Shown here: positions 24,810 to 30,276 of the stretch, in pieces
Position numbering within the stretch: position 1 is the stretch's first letter
How the letters are laid out: every line of letters starts with the position of its first letter
Virus record (IMG/VR): IMGVR_UViG_3300046718_000122
Location: 1 to 36,318 of that record
Strand: one strand, 5' to 3'
Length of the DNA stretch: 36,318 nt
Source: a virus
The notes under the pieces: model-generated
The model's input: the letters and a program-made list of their open reading frames with translations, nothing else
What the model was told of the DNA's origin: nothing
Database searches by the model: none
Translations under genes and position numbers: made by a program

Positions 24810-25211
24810 TCAGCCGAATACGACTTCGTTAAATAGACCAGCTTGCACGATTACGTCGTAATCACACGAGTCCATCGCGCCCGCGTTGCCGCACGCGTCA
24901 GCCAGCAGACGGCCAAGTACCGAGTAATGCGTCTTGACAACGCCAGTCAGCAGGCGCTCGACACCAAGGCGTATGGTGCCGTACGTGACGACGCCGAACT
25001 GATTGTTGTGGTCCTCTGCGTCGTACGCGTCGAACGACAAGTACTCGAAGCTTTCACCGGGCAACGGCAGGAACGGCTCGCGCTTGATGTTGCCTGCCGC
25101 GCACCAGTAGCCGATACCGCCTTCGAGTGCGCCTGACATGACGTTGGCGCAAAACTCGTCAGTAATGATAATGCGCGCATTGACAACGTGCGCATTGTTG
25201 GGTTGGTTCAT
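24810..25211 (-). CDS. Hypothetical protein
   Basis: A 133-residue, acidic, mixed alpha/beta protein with no recognised family. It contains FCANVMSGALEGGIGYWCAA near residues 20-39, then SFEYLSFDAYDAEDHNNQFG, and a C-terminal VIVQAGLFNEVVFG. The first segment recurs in hypothetical phage early proteins from other genomes as far as I can judge by eye, without a known function. Translation starts 8 bases downstream of a conserved CGATAGAGG leader. Confidence 0.65.
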   Translation of the reverse strand: MNQPNNAHVVNARIIITDEFCANVMSGALEGGIGYWCAAGNIKREPFLPLPGESFEYLSFDAYDAEDHNNQFGVVTYGTIRLGVERLLTGVVKTHYSVLGRLLADACGNAGAMDSCDYDVIVQAGLFNEVVFG

Positions 25212-25219
25212 GGTTGTGT

Positions 25220-25228
25220 CCTCTATCG
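25220..25228 (-). promoter_or_regulatory. CGATAGAGG leader, copy 1
   Basis: Exact copy, 8 bases before the ATG at 25211. AGAGG is a Shine-Dalgarno match; the CGAT extension is not explained by ribosome pairing. Confidence 0.7.
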
Positions 25229-25245
25229 TGGGTTAAATAGCAAAC

Positions 25246-25270
25246 GGCCCGGTGTGTTTGGCACCGGGCC
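25246..25270 (-). terminator. Terminator-like hairpin after the H1-like gene
   Basis: GGCCCGGTG and CACCGGGCC form a perfect 9-base stem with a 7-base loop. Reading leftward it is followed by GTTTGCTATTT, a broken T-rich tract. It would reduce read-through from the H1-like gene into the 133-residue gene. Confidence 0.7.
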
Positions 25271-25291
25271 GCTCGGTAATGCACATTGCTC

Positions 25292-25837
25292 CTACAGTGC
25301 GCGGATGCGATTGCGCAGGGCCATCACACGCGTACCGACGTTGCCCGATTTGGCGAATGGCAGCTTGCGCAGCGCCTTTTCGAAATCGGCTATCGTCTTG
25401 CAGCCGTCAAAGTCGCTGCTGAGCGTGTCCTTGTCAGCGTTGGCGTGTGCCTTGGCAGCATAGGCGAACAGTTCGTCTTCGCTCATGCCACGCGTGGCCT
25501 TGGCCGTCGCATCGCCGTTGTCGTACGACTGCGCACCGCTGGCAGTCTTAACGCCGTTCTTGCTGTACGTCGCTTCGGTGCCGTTCGGCAGGACGCGGTT
25601 GATTACGTCGCTGCCCGGTGCGCGCTTCGCGCCCTTGGCCTTCTTCGCCTTGACAGCGGGCGATGCCTTCTTCGCCTTGGCGGGTGTCTTCGCCTTGGCC
25701 TTGCCCTTGGCCTTCGCCTTGGGTTTGCTGACCTTGACCTTACCGGGCCGCTTCGCTGCCTTCTTCGCGGCGGTGCCTGCCGGGGCGGTCTTCACTTTGG
25801 TGGTGCCAACGTCCGTGGTGCTGTCAACGATACTCAT
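25292..25837 (-). CDS. Histone H1-like Lys/Ala-rich protein
   Basis: A 181-residue protein. Residues 15-75 are a run of Lys/Ala/Pro repeats (KAKGKAKAKTPAKAKKAS), like the tails of bacterial H1-type and AlgP-type DNA-binding proteins. The C-terminal 90 residues are a small folded domain containing GVKTASGAQSYDNGDATAKA and VGTRVMALRNRIRAL. The ATG at 25837 is chosen for its AAGGAAAC ribosome site; the frame is open further upstream without one. It probably coats or compacts DNA, either phage or host. The repeats make the exact length prone to variation. Confidence 0.75.
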   Translation of the reverse strand: MSIVDSTTDVGTTKVKTAPAGTAAKKAAKRPGKVKVSKPKAKAKGKAKAKTPAKAKKASPAVKAKKAKGAKRAPGSDVINRVLPNGTEATYSKNGVKTASGAQSYDNGDATAKATRGMSEDELFAYAAKAHANADKDTLSSDFDGCKTIADFEKALRKLPFAKSGNVGTRVMALRNRIRAL

Positions 25838-25892
25838 GATTGTTTCCTTATGGTGGTGGCCATTATTGGCCGTATTGGGCAAACCGCCCGAT

Positions 25893-25914
25893 GTGCGCCC
25901 GGTCAAGGGCGCAC
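25893..25914 (-). terminator. Hairpin after the 51-residue gene (repeat copy B)
   Basis: GTGCGCCC and GGGCGCAC form a perfect 8-base stem with a 6-base loop next to the stop at 25921. A second small GGGC/GCCC hairpin follows. Compared with copy A the stem sequence changes on both sides, so pairing is kept (compensatory change). Confidence 0.55.
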
Positions 25915-25920
25915 GCCGTG

Positions 25921-26076
25921 CTATTCGCTAACCTTGCGTGCTGCGCGCACCTTGCGCCGTTCGATGGCCTTGACTGTGCGGGCGTATTGCGGGTTGCTCT
26001 TCATGTCGGACTTGTGATCGGCGGCTGCTTGGTAGGCGGCTGCGCGGAGTTCGGCTAGTGTCGGCTGCGTCTTCAT
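25921..26076 (-). CDS. 51-residue basic protein
   Basis: Found by translating the intergenic sequence. Helical and basic: MKTQPTLAELRAAAYQAAAD, then RTVKAIERRKVRAARKVSE. GAGGA ribosome site within a conserved leader lies 6 bases before the ATG, and promoter P1 is just upstream. Lys/Arg-rich helices suggest nucleic-acid binding, but no family is recognised. Confidence 0.65.
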   Translation of the reverse strand: MKTQPTLAELRAAAYQAAADHKSDMKSNPQYARTVKAIERRKVRAARKVSE

Positions 26077-26082
26077 CGTGGT

Positions 26083-26090
26083 CCTCTATC
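26083..26090 (-). promoter_or_regulatory. GATAGAGG leader, variant copy 2
   Basis: Eight of nine positions match; the first base is T (TGATAGAGG). It is 6 bases before the ATG at 26076 and between promoter P1 and the gene. Confidence 0.55.
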
Positions 26091-26115
26091 AATGTTTGTC
26101 AATTAACCAACCCGT

Positions 26116-26162
26116 ATTGTACCATACCCGGATTGGCTTGTGAATTACCGTTCGTCGGCTCG
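26116..26162 (-). promoter_or_regulatory. Early promoter P1 (extended -10)
   Basis: On the - strand: -35 TTCACA (26139-26144), 17-base spacer, TGG then -10 TACAAT (26116-26121). It precedes the 51-residue gene. Bases 26143-26162 upstream of the -35 are identical over 20 positions to those upstream of promoter P2 (27501-27520), a possible activator/operator site. Confidence 0.65.
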
Positions 26163-26178
26163 GATGGACGGTCAACGG

Positions 26179-26319
26179 TCATGGCCGCGCCTTGGCTGCA
26201 CGCGCACGACGAGCGGCAACGGCACAGCCGTAGCACGTGCGCGGCTTGACCTTCGCCCACCGCAACACGTACACCGGGCCACGGCAGACGCGGCAGACAT
26301 CGCGGCGGTGCCGGTTCAT
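26179..26319 (-). CDS. 46-residue four-Cys zinc-ribbon-like protein
   Basis: A short - strand frame whose ATG overlaps the stop of the next upstream gene (ATGA). It has two CxxC pairs, C9/C12 and C29/C32 (CRVC and CYGC), in a very basic sequence ending ARRARAAKARP. This spacing is a typical zinc ribbon, which would bind nucleic acid or protein. The high Arg/Lys content favours nucleic acid. It has no named family that I recognise. Confidence 0.6.
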   Translation of the reverse strand: MNRHRRDVCRVCRGPVYVLRWAKVKPRTCYGCAVAARRARAAKARP

Positions 26320-26522
26320 GGTCGCGCCTGCGGGTGATGGCGTGCAACGTGCTTGTTAAAGCGGGTGATCATGTACGACACGGCACCGCGTATGCTGTTG
26401 CCGCCAAATGCGCGCACGTACCGGAACTCGCGCCCGCACTCGCTGCAGACAAACACCGCTTCATGCGGCGGTGTCTGCACCGGTGTTTTCATGTCAAGGC
26501 GTGGCATCATGGCTGTTCTCAC
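26316..26522 (-). CDS. C2H2-like zinc finger protein
   Basis: Up to 68 residues. It contains CSEC (C26, C29), the Phe in REF, a longer than usual insert, and paired His near the end (KHVARHH, H58 and H62 or H63), a C2H2-like arrangement. The GTG at 26522 overlaps the previous stop (GTGA); an ATG at 26510 is an alternative, and neither has a strong ribosome site. It is translated with the four-Cys protein that follows. It could be a small DNA- or RNA-binding regulator. Confidence 0.6.
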   Translation of the reverse strand: MRTAMMPRLDMKTPVQTPPHEAVFVCSECGREFRYVRAFGGNSIRGAVSYMITRFNKHVARHHPQARP

Positions 26523-26821
26523 TCGTAGTGCGGGCGTAGCACCGGAAACGGTGCGGGCGGGTGCCGCTCGACCCGGTACGACAACGCACCCTCACATATG
26601 ACCGAGCCAATGTCGCCACGCGCACCGCGCGCCCGGTTCTGCCGGTCAGCGTCAGCGTTCATGCGGCGGCAGTAGTCGCCCGCGTTGCTCAGGTTGAAAA
26701 AGGTGGTGCTTGGCTCGCCTGTCGGCTCGCCGTACGTGTACCACCACCCGCCTTCCTCAGGTCCACCGTAGCCTTGATTGGTCCAATAGGCGTTCACGTA
26801 CAACATCTGCTTGCGTGTCAT
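26519..26821 (-). CDS. Hypothetical protein, Tyr/Trp/Gly-rich
   Basis: A 100-residue protein with an aromatic N-terminal half (LYVNAYWTNQGYGGPEEGGW) and a charged middle (CRRMNADADRQNRARGARGD). No family recognised. It starts 6 bases from a conserved leader; the leader lies inside the last codons of the upstream gene, so the two are probably co-translated. Confidence 0.6.
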   Translation of the reverse strand: MTRKQMLYVNAYWTNQGYGGPEEGGWWYTYGEPTGEPSTTFFNLSNAGDYCRRMNADADRQNRARGARGDIGSVICEGALSYRVERHPPAPFPVLRPHYE

Positions 26822-26822
26822 G

Positions 26823-27050
26823 TCAGTCCTCTATCGTTAGTGGGGCAGGTAAGCCAGCGCTGCGGAATGCAGCGTTGATGTCGCTGGCAGCAAACGCGTA
26901 GTCGCCCGGTGCCAACGAGTAAACGTAAATCGAACACTCGACTTCGCCGCTGTGCAGGTAGTAGTAGCAGCCACCGCGCGTGTTGCGATGCAGCCGCTCA
27001 GGACGACCAGCGGCTGCGAGTGCGCGATTAATGCGGGCGATGGTGGTCAT
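26823..27050 (-). CDS. Hypothetical protein, 75 residues
   Basis: A small alpha/beta protein: N-terminal helix (TIARINRALAAAGRPERLHR), then beta strands GGCYYYLHSGEVECSIYVYS and a C-terminal helix. The ATG at 27050 is used because TAGGAGCA precedes it; the longer frame to 27065 lacks a ribosome site. Its last codons contain the leader for the next gene. The helix-then-sheet order resembles the neighbours at 27235 and 27573, so these may be distant paralogues. Confidence 0.62.
   Translation of the reverse strand: MTTIARINRALAAAGRPERLHRNTRGGCYYYLHSGEVECSIYVYSLAPGDYAFAASDINAAFRSAGLPAPLTIED
26828..26836 (-). promoter_or_regulatory. CGATAGAGG leader, copy 3
   Basis: Exact copy, 6 bases before the ATG at 26821, embedded in the last codons (Thr-Ile-Glu-Asp) of the upstream gene. 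Confidence 0.7.
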
Positions 27051-27058
27051 GATTGCTC

Positions 27059-27232
27059 CTACCAAGTGGCGGGTGTTGAATAATTGGTTAGATACTCTTC
27101 AAGGTTTGACTCTTCGCCTACATTGCCGAGCCATACCCATACGCTGTCGGATGCTAGGCCAATGTAGACTCGACCATCAACGATAATTCGGCCCGAGTCA
27201 AGCAACGCAGAAAGTCTTGGATATGGATTCAT
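27059..27232 (-). CDS. 57-residue hypothetical protein
   Basis: A short frame between two overlapping small genes. The product starts MNPYPRLSALLDSGRIIVDG and continues with VYIGLASDSVWVWLGNVGEE, a compact beta-rich protein. GGAG lies 8 bases before the ATG, within the end of the upstream gene. The stop TAG is part of the next ribosome site TAGGAG, which is evidence for a real, coupled gene. Function is unknown. Confidence 0.6.
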   Translation of the reverse strand: MNPYPRLSALLDSGRIIVDGRVYIGLASDSVWVWLGNVGEESNLEEYLTNYSTPATW

Positions 27233-27234
27233 GA

Positions 27235-27438
27235 TCAGAACTCCGCCACGATGTAGCCAGCGTGATCGATCGACACGAACACGCGGTACAGCGGGTCATT
27301 GTTCACGATATACACGAATTGGCCAGCGACGTTACGCCCGATGGATTTCACGGACTCAACGTTGTTGTCAGTGTAGCCAGCGTTAATCAGCGCTTCATTG
27401 ATTTGCTCGGCGGTCAGTCTGGTGAAGTTCGTCATCAT
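27235..27438 (-). CDS. Small early protein, 67 residues
   Basis: A helix followed by strands: TAEQINEALINAGYTDNNVE, then VAGQFVYIVNNDPLYRVFVS and a final GYIVAEF. It is the first gene after promoter P2, 8 bases from the conserved leader. The architecture is like that of 26823-27050. No family recognised. Confidence 0.63.
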   Translation of the reverse strand: MMTNFTRLTAEQINEALINAGYTDNNVESVKSIGRNVAGQFVYIVNNDPLYRVFVSIDHAGYIVAEF

Positions 27439-27446
27439 TTTGTTTC

Positions 27447-27455
27447 CCTCTATCG
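27447..27455 (-). promoter_or_regulatory. CGATAGAGG leader, copy 4
   Basis: Exact copy, followed by GAAAC and 8 bases before the ATG at 27438. It lies between promoter P2 and the gene, so it is transcribed. Confidence 0.7.
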
Positions 27456-27473
27456 GTTGTCATCAAAAACCGT

Positions 27474-27520
27474 ATTATACCATGCCCGTTGTCAACGTGT
27501 AATTACCGTTCGTCGGCTCG
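27474..27520 (-). promoter_or_regulatory. Early promoter P2 (extended -10)
   Basis: On the - strand: -35 TTACAC (27497-27502), 17-base spacer, TGG plus a perfect -10 TATAAT (27474-27479). A TTGACA at 27490-27495 is only 10 bases from the -10 and cannot be its -35. The upstream 20 bases (27501-27520) are shared with P1. Confidence 0.72.
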
Positions 27521-27547
27521 CTTGACAAGGACGAGCGGTAGGGGACC

Positions 27548-27565
27548 GGGTGCCGGTCGGCACCC
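27548..27565 (-). terminator. Terminator-like hairpin after the 91-residue gene
   Basis: GGGTGCC and GGCACCC form a 7-base stem with a 4-base loop, 7 bases beyond the stop at 27573. Leftward it is followed by GGTCCCCTACC, without a T-run, so it would be inefficient or serve 3'-end stabilisation. Confidence 0.45.
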
Positions 27566-27572
27566 GCCCGCC

Positions 27573-27848
27573 TCACAGGATGATGCCCACGTAGGGCGTC
27601 ACGCAATACGTTGACAATTGACCGTTCTGCGTCAGCACCACGACCATGTGTTCACGCATCTGGATTGTCTGCCAGATCGTCCACCCGCTTAACGGATGGT
27701 CAATGTCCTCACTGGTCGCCGCGCACACCGCCCGGTGCAGTTCAGCCGCTAGCCCGTTAGGGAAGTCCGGTGACGTTGCTGCCCCAACAACGAGCTTGCT
27801 CGTCTCCTGCGTGTATGAGTCCCAAATCGTTACGCTGTACTGATTCAT
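27573..27848 (-). CDS. Hypothetical protein, 91 residues
   Basis: An alpha/beta protein: N-terminal strand (YSVTIWDSYTQETSKLVVGA), helix (LAAELHRAVCAATSED), then a strand pair containing MREHMVVVLTQNGQLSTYCV. AAGGAC lies 7 bases before the ATG, and the ATG overlaps the upstream stop (ATGA). It is the last gene of the P3 transcript before a hairpin. No family recognised. Confidence 0.62.
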   Translation of the reverse strand: MNQYSVTIWDSYTQETSKLVVGAATSPDFPNGLAAELHRAVCAATSEDIDHPLSGWTIWQTIQMREHMVVVLTQNGQLSTYCVTPYVGIIL

Positions 27849-28030
27849 TGCTTGTCCTTCACCGTGACCCGCACGTATTGTTTCGTTACTTCCGGCTGAA
27901 ATCCAACGCGCGCAGCAGCGTGCACCGCGTTACGCAGACTTAGGCCGGTCTGATTAGCAATGTACGCAGCAGCACCGCGTGCATCGCGCGCATCGTACAG
28001 CTTGCGCAGTACCTTGTAATGTGATGCCAT
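27845..28030 (-). CDS. Hypothetical protein, 61 residues
   Basis: Helical and basic: YKVLRKLYDARDARGAAAYI, then NQTGLSLRNAVHAAARVGF, a possible helix-turn-helix-like arrangement, ending in a strand YVRVTVKDKQ. The 19 bases from its ATG back through the conserved leader are identical to those of the neighbouring gene at 28040-28249. No family recognised. Confidence 0.6.
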   Translation of the reverse strand: MASHYKVLRKLYDARDARGAAAYIANQTGLSLRNAVHAAARVGFQPEVTKQYVRVTVKDKQ

Positions 28031-28036
28031 GTTAGT

Positions 28037-28045
28037 CCTCTATCG
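28037..28045 (-). promoter_or_regulatory. CGATAGAGG leader, copy 5
   Basis: Exact copy, 6 bases before the ATG at 28030, and overlapping the last codons and stop of the upstream gene. Confidence 0.7.
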
Positions 28046-28249
28046 TTTGATGTTGCGTTCGCGTTTGATGTCGTTAACCAACAAGTCCTCACGCCAGTAC
28101 ACGATGCGTGGGTTCGTATTAACGCGCTGCAAGCGTGCTGCTTCCGCAGTCGCCGCCTCACCTGTCGCGTGTTCGCTCACACGTATTCGCTTGAATCGCC
28201 CGTTAGTGTCAACGGAATCAGCATTGCGATAAACATAGTATCGTTGCAT
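28040..28249 (-). CDS. Hypothetical protein, 69 residues
   Basis: A small basic protein: MQRYYVYRNADSVDTNGRF (strands), then HATGEAATAEAARLQRVNTN (helix) and a C-terminal WREDLLVNDIKRERNIKR. Its last codons contain the leader for the next gene. No family recognised. Confidence 0.6.
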   Translation of the reverse strand: MQRYYVYRNADSVDTNGRFKRIRVSEHATGEAATAEAARLQRVNTNPRIVYWREDLLVNDIKRERNIKR

Positions 28250-28255
28250 GTTAGT

Positions 28256-28264
28256 CCTCTATCG
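28256..28264 (-). promoter_or_regulatory. CGATAGAGG leader, copy 6
   Basis: Exact copy, 6 bases before the ATG at 28249. The surrounding 19 bases equal those of copy 5, pointing to duplication of the leader itself. Confidence 0.7.
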
Positions 28265-28274
28265 TCAAGTAAGC

Positions 28275-28293
28275 GCGCGGCGACAAGCCGCGC
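28275..28293 (-). terminator. Hairpin after the 49-residue gene
   Basis: GCGCGGC and GCCGCGC form a perfect 7-base stem with a GACAA loop, just beyond the stop at 28300. Leftward it is followed by GCTTACTTGACG, with no T-run. Possible processing or 3'-protection site. Confidence 0.45.
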
Positions 28294-28299
28294 ACCAAA

Positions 28300-28449
28300 T
28301 CAGAACCGGGCAAGGCGCATCGCCACCCAATACACACCATCCAACGCCACACGCAGCACGCCCCAATTCAACACACGCGCCACGCGATCACCGCGCCACT
28401 CAAGCAACATCAGCCACATCGCAAGACGACCAGCAACGACGAATTTCAT
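28300..28449 (-). CDS. 49-residue hydrophobic/basic protein
   Basis: The first gene downstream of promoter P3. The product alternates hydrophobic and Arg residues (MKFVVAGRLAMWLMLLEWRG, then VLRVALDGVYWVAMRLARF), as in membrane-associated amphipathic helices. A conserved leader is 6 bases from the ATG. There are no Lys residues after residue 2 and many Trp and Met. Early, strongly promoted small phage proteins are often host-takeover factors; here that is only a guess. Confidence 0.6.
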   Translation of the reverse strand: MKFVVAGRLAMWLMLLEWRGDRVARVLNWGVLRVALDGVYWVAMRLARF

Positions 28450-28455
28450 GATTTC

Positions 28456-28464
28456 CCTCTATCG
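28456..28464 (-). promoter_or_regulatory. CGATAGAGG leader, copy 7
   Basis: Exact copy, 6 bases before the ATG at 28449 and 16 bases downstream of the P3 -10 element. Confidence 0.7.
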
Positions 28465-28480
28465 GTTAGACTGCGGGCGT

Positions 28481-28509
28481 ATTATACCACAGCGACGCAG
28501 CGAACGCAA
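28481..28509 (-). promoter_or_regulatory. Early promoter P3 (extended -10)
   Basis: On the - strand: -35 TTGCGT (28504-28509), 17-base spacer, TGG plus perfect -10 TATAAT (28481-28486). It lies between the end of the Z-genome operon and the small early genes. It shares the extended -10 with P1 and P2 but not their 20-base upstream block. Confidence 0.7.
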
Positions 28510-28536
28510 CCCCGCGTACGCGTGCGCCCGGTGCCG

Positions 28537-28968
28537 TTACGACGACAGACGGAACGCTAACGCCTGCGGGTCGATGCGACCGCGCCAGAAACCGTAGCCG
28601 TACCAACACCACATCAACTTGTTCCATGCGCCGATGTTGTCAATCTGATCATGACGAATCAGTAAGTAATCGTACGAGTGCTGCGCACCACCGGCACCAA
28701 TGCGCGCCAACACGAAGCTGCGCCCGCCGTGCTGCTTTAGCCAATCACGCTGGCCATTAGTAAGCTTCGGTATCGTCAACGGCGCATCCTTTGCAACGGG
28801 CCAGTGATCAACGACTTTCAGTTCGATGTGGCCCGTTTGCCCGTTGCACGAGTATGCAACGTCAGGATGATTAGGCGCTGCCTTGTTCTCTACGCGTGTT
28901 GCGTGCTGCCAGTGACCGTGCATCACGCGTGACACGTAATCCCACAGCGCCTGCTCTGGCTTTTTCAC
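28537..28968 (-). CDS. PD-(D/E)XK nuclease
   Basis: A 143-residue protein with the PD-(D/E)XK nuclease core: NHPDVAY (P35-D36) and GHIELKV (E49, K51) separated by 12 residues, preceded by a helix with RVENKAA and followed by LTNGQRDWLKQHGGRSFVLA. This layout is that of small phage VRR-NUC/HJC-like endonucleases. It is the last gene of the Z-genome operon; its GTG start overlaps the previous stop (GTGA). It may cut host DNA or resolve recombination intermediates. Confidence 0.78.
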   Translation of the reverse strand: MKKPEQALWDYVSRVMHGHWQHATRVENKAAPNHPDVAYSCNGQTGHIELKVVDHWPVAKDAPLTIPKLTNGQRDWLKQHGGRSFVLARIGAGGAQHSYDYLLIRHDQIDNIGAWNKLMWCWYGYGFWRGRIDPQALAFRLSS

Positions 28969-29432
28969 GGCTCGCCGCCTTCGCTGTCGGGTGCCGGTGG
29001 CTGCGGGTTCAGCACTTCCACCGCACCGCCCATGCTGCGCACGAATTGACGATCAGCGTGCTTGCTGTCGGTCGTCTCCAGCAGGCTGCAATCGCTGTTG
29101 TACTCGTCCAGCACCAACGCACGCAGCAACAGCAGGTACACGATGGCGTCCAGAATGCGACCTTCGATCGGCTCGCTTGCGTCGTCGTCGATGTAAACGC
29201 TGGTGCCGCGTCTGATCGCTTCTGCACAGAATGCCTTGATGCTGCGTACGTGCTTGTCGAATGGCACCGCCCACACCGCAAATGGCGACAGGCCAAGGTC
29301 GATTGCGTTCTGCTTGAAGTTGTCTAACTGGTCATCGCTGCCGTGCGTGTATTCGGCACCCTTCGTTGCCGTGATGCCGTTGACTTCGGCAAACGTGCGG
29401 TCCACCAGTGCCTGCCATTCCGTGCGTGTCAT
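28965..29432 (-). CDS. MazG/DUF1599-like helical protein
   Basis: A 155-residue mostly helical protein. It contains KGAEYTHGSDDQLDNFKQNA (about residues 24-43), then FDKHVRSIKAF and EPIEGRILDAIVYLLLLRAL. The Tyr-x-x-x-x-D..NF, K-x-x-R-I/K, and E..I.D...Y.LLLR pattern is that of the DUF1599-like, all-alpha NTP pyrophosphohydrolase-like phage proteins associated with nucleotide metabolism. It is co-transcribed with the purZ cassette, with overlap at both ends. It could be a further dNTP-controlling enzyme, but the catalytic residues cannot be assigned securely by eye. Confidence 0.6.
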   Translation of the reverse strand: MTRTEWQALVDRTFAEVNGITATKGAEYTHGSDDQLDNFKQNAIDLGLSPFAVWAVPFDKHVRSIKAFCAEAIRRGTSVYIDDDASEPIEGRILDAIVYLLLLRALVLDEYNSDCSLLETTDSKHADRQFVRSMGGAVEVLNPQPPAPDSEGGEP

Positions 29433-29686
29433 GATTTGTCTCCCTTGTTGATGTTGCTGATCGTTAACGGGTCGCCCTCAGCAGGCAACTTGTTTAGGTC
29501 GTGATTGATTTGCCATGCGACGACTTCGGCAAACGTCCAATTGTTCTTCTGTATCGACACCGCAATTCGCTTGATGAAGCAGCGGTTTTGCCAGAAGATA
29601 ACCTGCGGTTCCGGTCCTTTAAACATCGGCACCTGTACTGCAAGCACCGTGCCCTTGTTGAAATCAAGCAGTTCGATGTGTTTCAT
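29429..29686 (-). CDS. Small protein of the Z-genome operon
   Basis: An 85-residue protein: beta strands at the start (MKHIELLDFNKGTVLAVQVP, then PQVIFWQNRCFIKR), a helix WTFAEVVAWQINHDL, and a charged end. I do not recognise a family. The ATG at 29686 overlaps the datZ-like stop (ATGA), and GGAG lies 10 bases upstream; the frame is open farther upstream only inside datZ. Co-translation with DatZ suggests a related job. Confidence 0.62.
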   Translation of the reverse strand: MKHIELLDFNKGTVLAVQVPMFKGPEPQVIFWQNRCFIKRIAVSIQKNNWTFAEVVAWQINHDLNKLPAEGDPLTISNINKGDKS

Positions 29687-30276
29687 CGTGAAGTCTCCAC
29701 TGTGCCCTGCCGCGTTATCAGCGTATCGGTTAGTACGCTCACCACCACTGACCAATCATACTGTGGCCACTGGTCCTGTGCGTCACGGATTCGCTGATGC
29801 AGCCTGCGGTCAACGATGCGTACCGTCTCCAGCGCGTATGCGCCCACGCCTTCAATTGTCAGGAACCGGATTACTTCAATCTCTTCTGCGATCTTAACGA
29901 CCGCGTACGGTAAGCCTTGCTCATGCGTGCGCGCCCACTGGTCCATTACCGCCCAATTGTCGGACAGTTCAGCTTCGGCGCTGTGCATTACATCGCCAAT
30001 CGATACCTTGGTCTTGTTGGCCGTTGCAAATAGCAGCTTTGTTGGTGTCGGCGGGTCGCCCAACACGCCTTCTGGCGTATCGTGCATCATCGCCCACGAA
30101 ATCATCGCATACTTGGCGTCACTGTCCATTTGAATGTTCAGCCGCCCGCACAGTTCGTGCACGATCACCATTACCGACCACGAGTGTTCTGCAACCGTCT
30201 GCTCACGCATCGTGCGCACCGTGTGCCAGCGCTTAACGTGCTGACAGCGTAACACTTCATACAGCGTCATTTCCAT
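29683..30276 (-). CDS. datZ: DatZ-like dATP triphosphohydrolase (HD domain)
   Basis: A 197-residue HD-domain phosphohydrolase of the YfbR/DatZ type. The order is W17-H18, TVAEHSWSV (H31), MMHDTPEG (H65-D66) and GDPPTPTK (D74). The usual last metal-ligand Asp in the K-x-A-D motif seems to be Glu here (VKIAEEIEVI, E131). In Z-genome phages DatZ strips dATP to deoxyadenosine, so that the polymerase meets dZTP instead. The ATG at 30276 has GGAGAGGAAG upstream and lies inside mazZ (20-base overlap). It stands in a purZ-mazZ-datZ row, which separates it from ordinary YfbR. The D-to-E change should be checked. Confidence 0.85.
   Translation of the reverse strand: MEMTLYEVLRCQHVKRWHTVRTMREQTVAEHSWSVMVIVHELCGRLNIQMDSDAKYAMISWAMMHDTPEGVLGDPPTPTKLLFATANKTKVSIGDVMHSAEAELSDNWAVMDQWARTHEQGLPYAVVKIAEEIEVIRFLTIEGVGAYALETVRIVDRRLHQRIRDAQDQWPQYDWSVVVSVLTDTLITRQGTVETSR

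Noticed and set aside
25286-26017. A 243-residue + strand open frame with many Leu, Gly and Arg.
   Set aside because: It is the mirror of the Lys/Ala-rich H1-like gene, whose biased codons leave the opposite strand open.
27490-27495. A perfect TTGACA next to promoter P2.
   Set aside because: It is only 10 bases from TATAAT, too close for a -35; TTACAC at 17 bases fits better.
27235-28449. The many small - strand genes as a possible CRISPR or other repeat array.
   Set aside because: The repeated element is a short leader before distinct coding sequences; there are no evenly spaced repeats with unique spacers.
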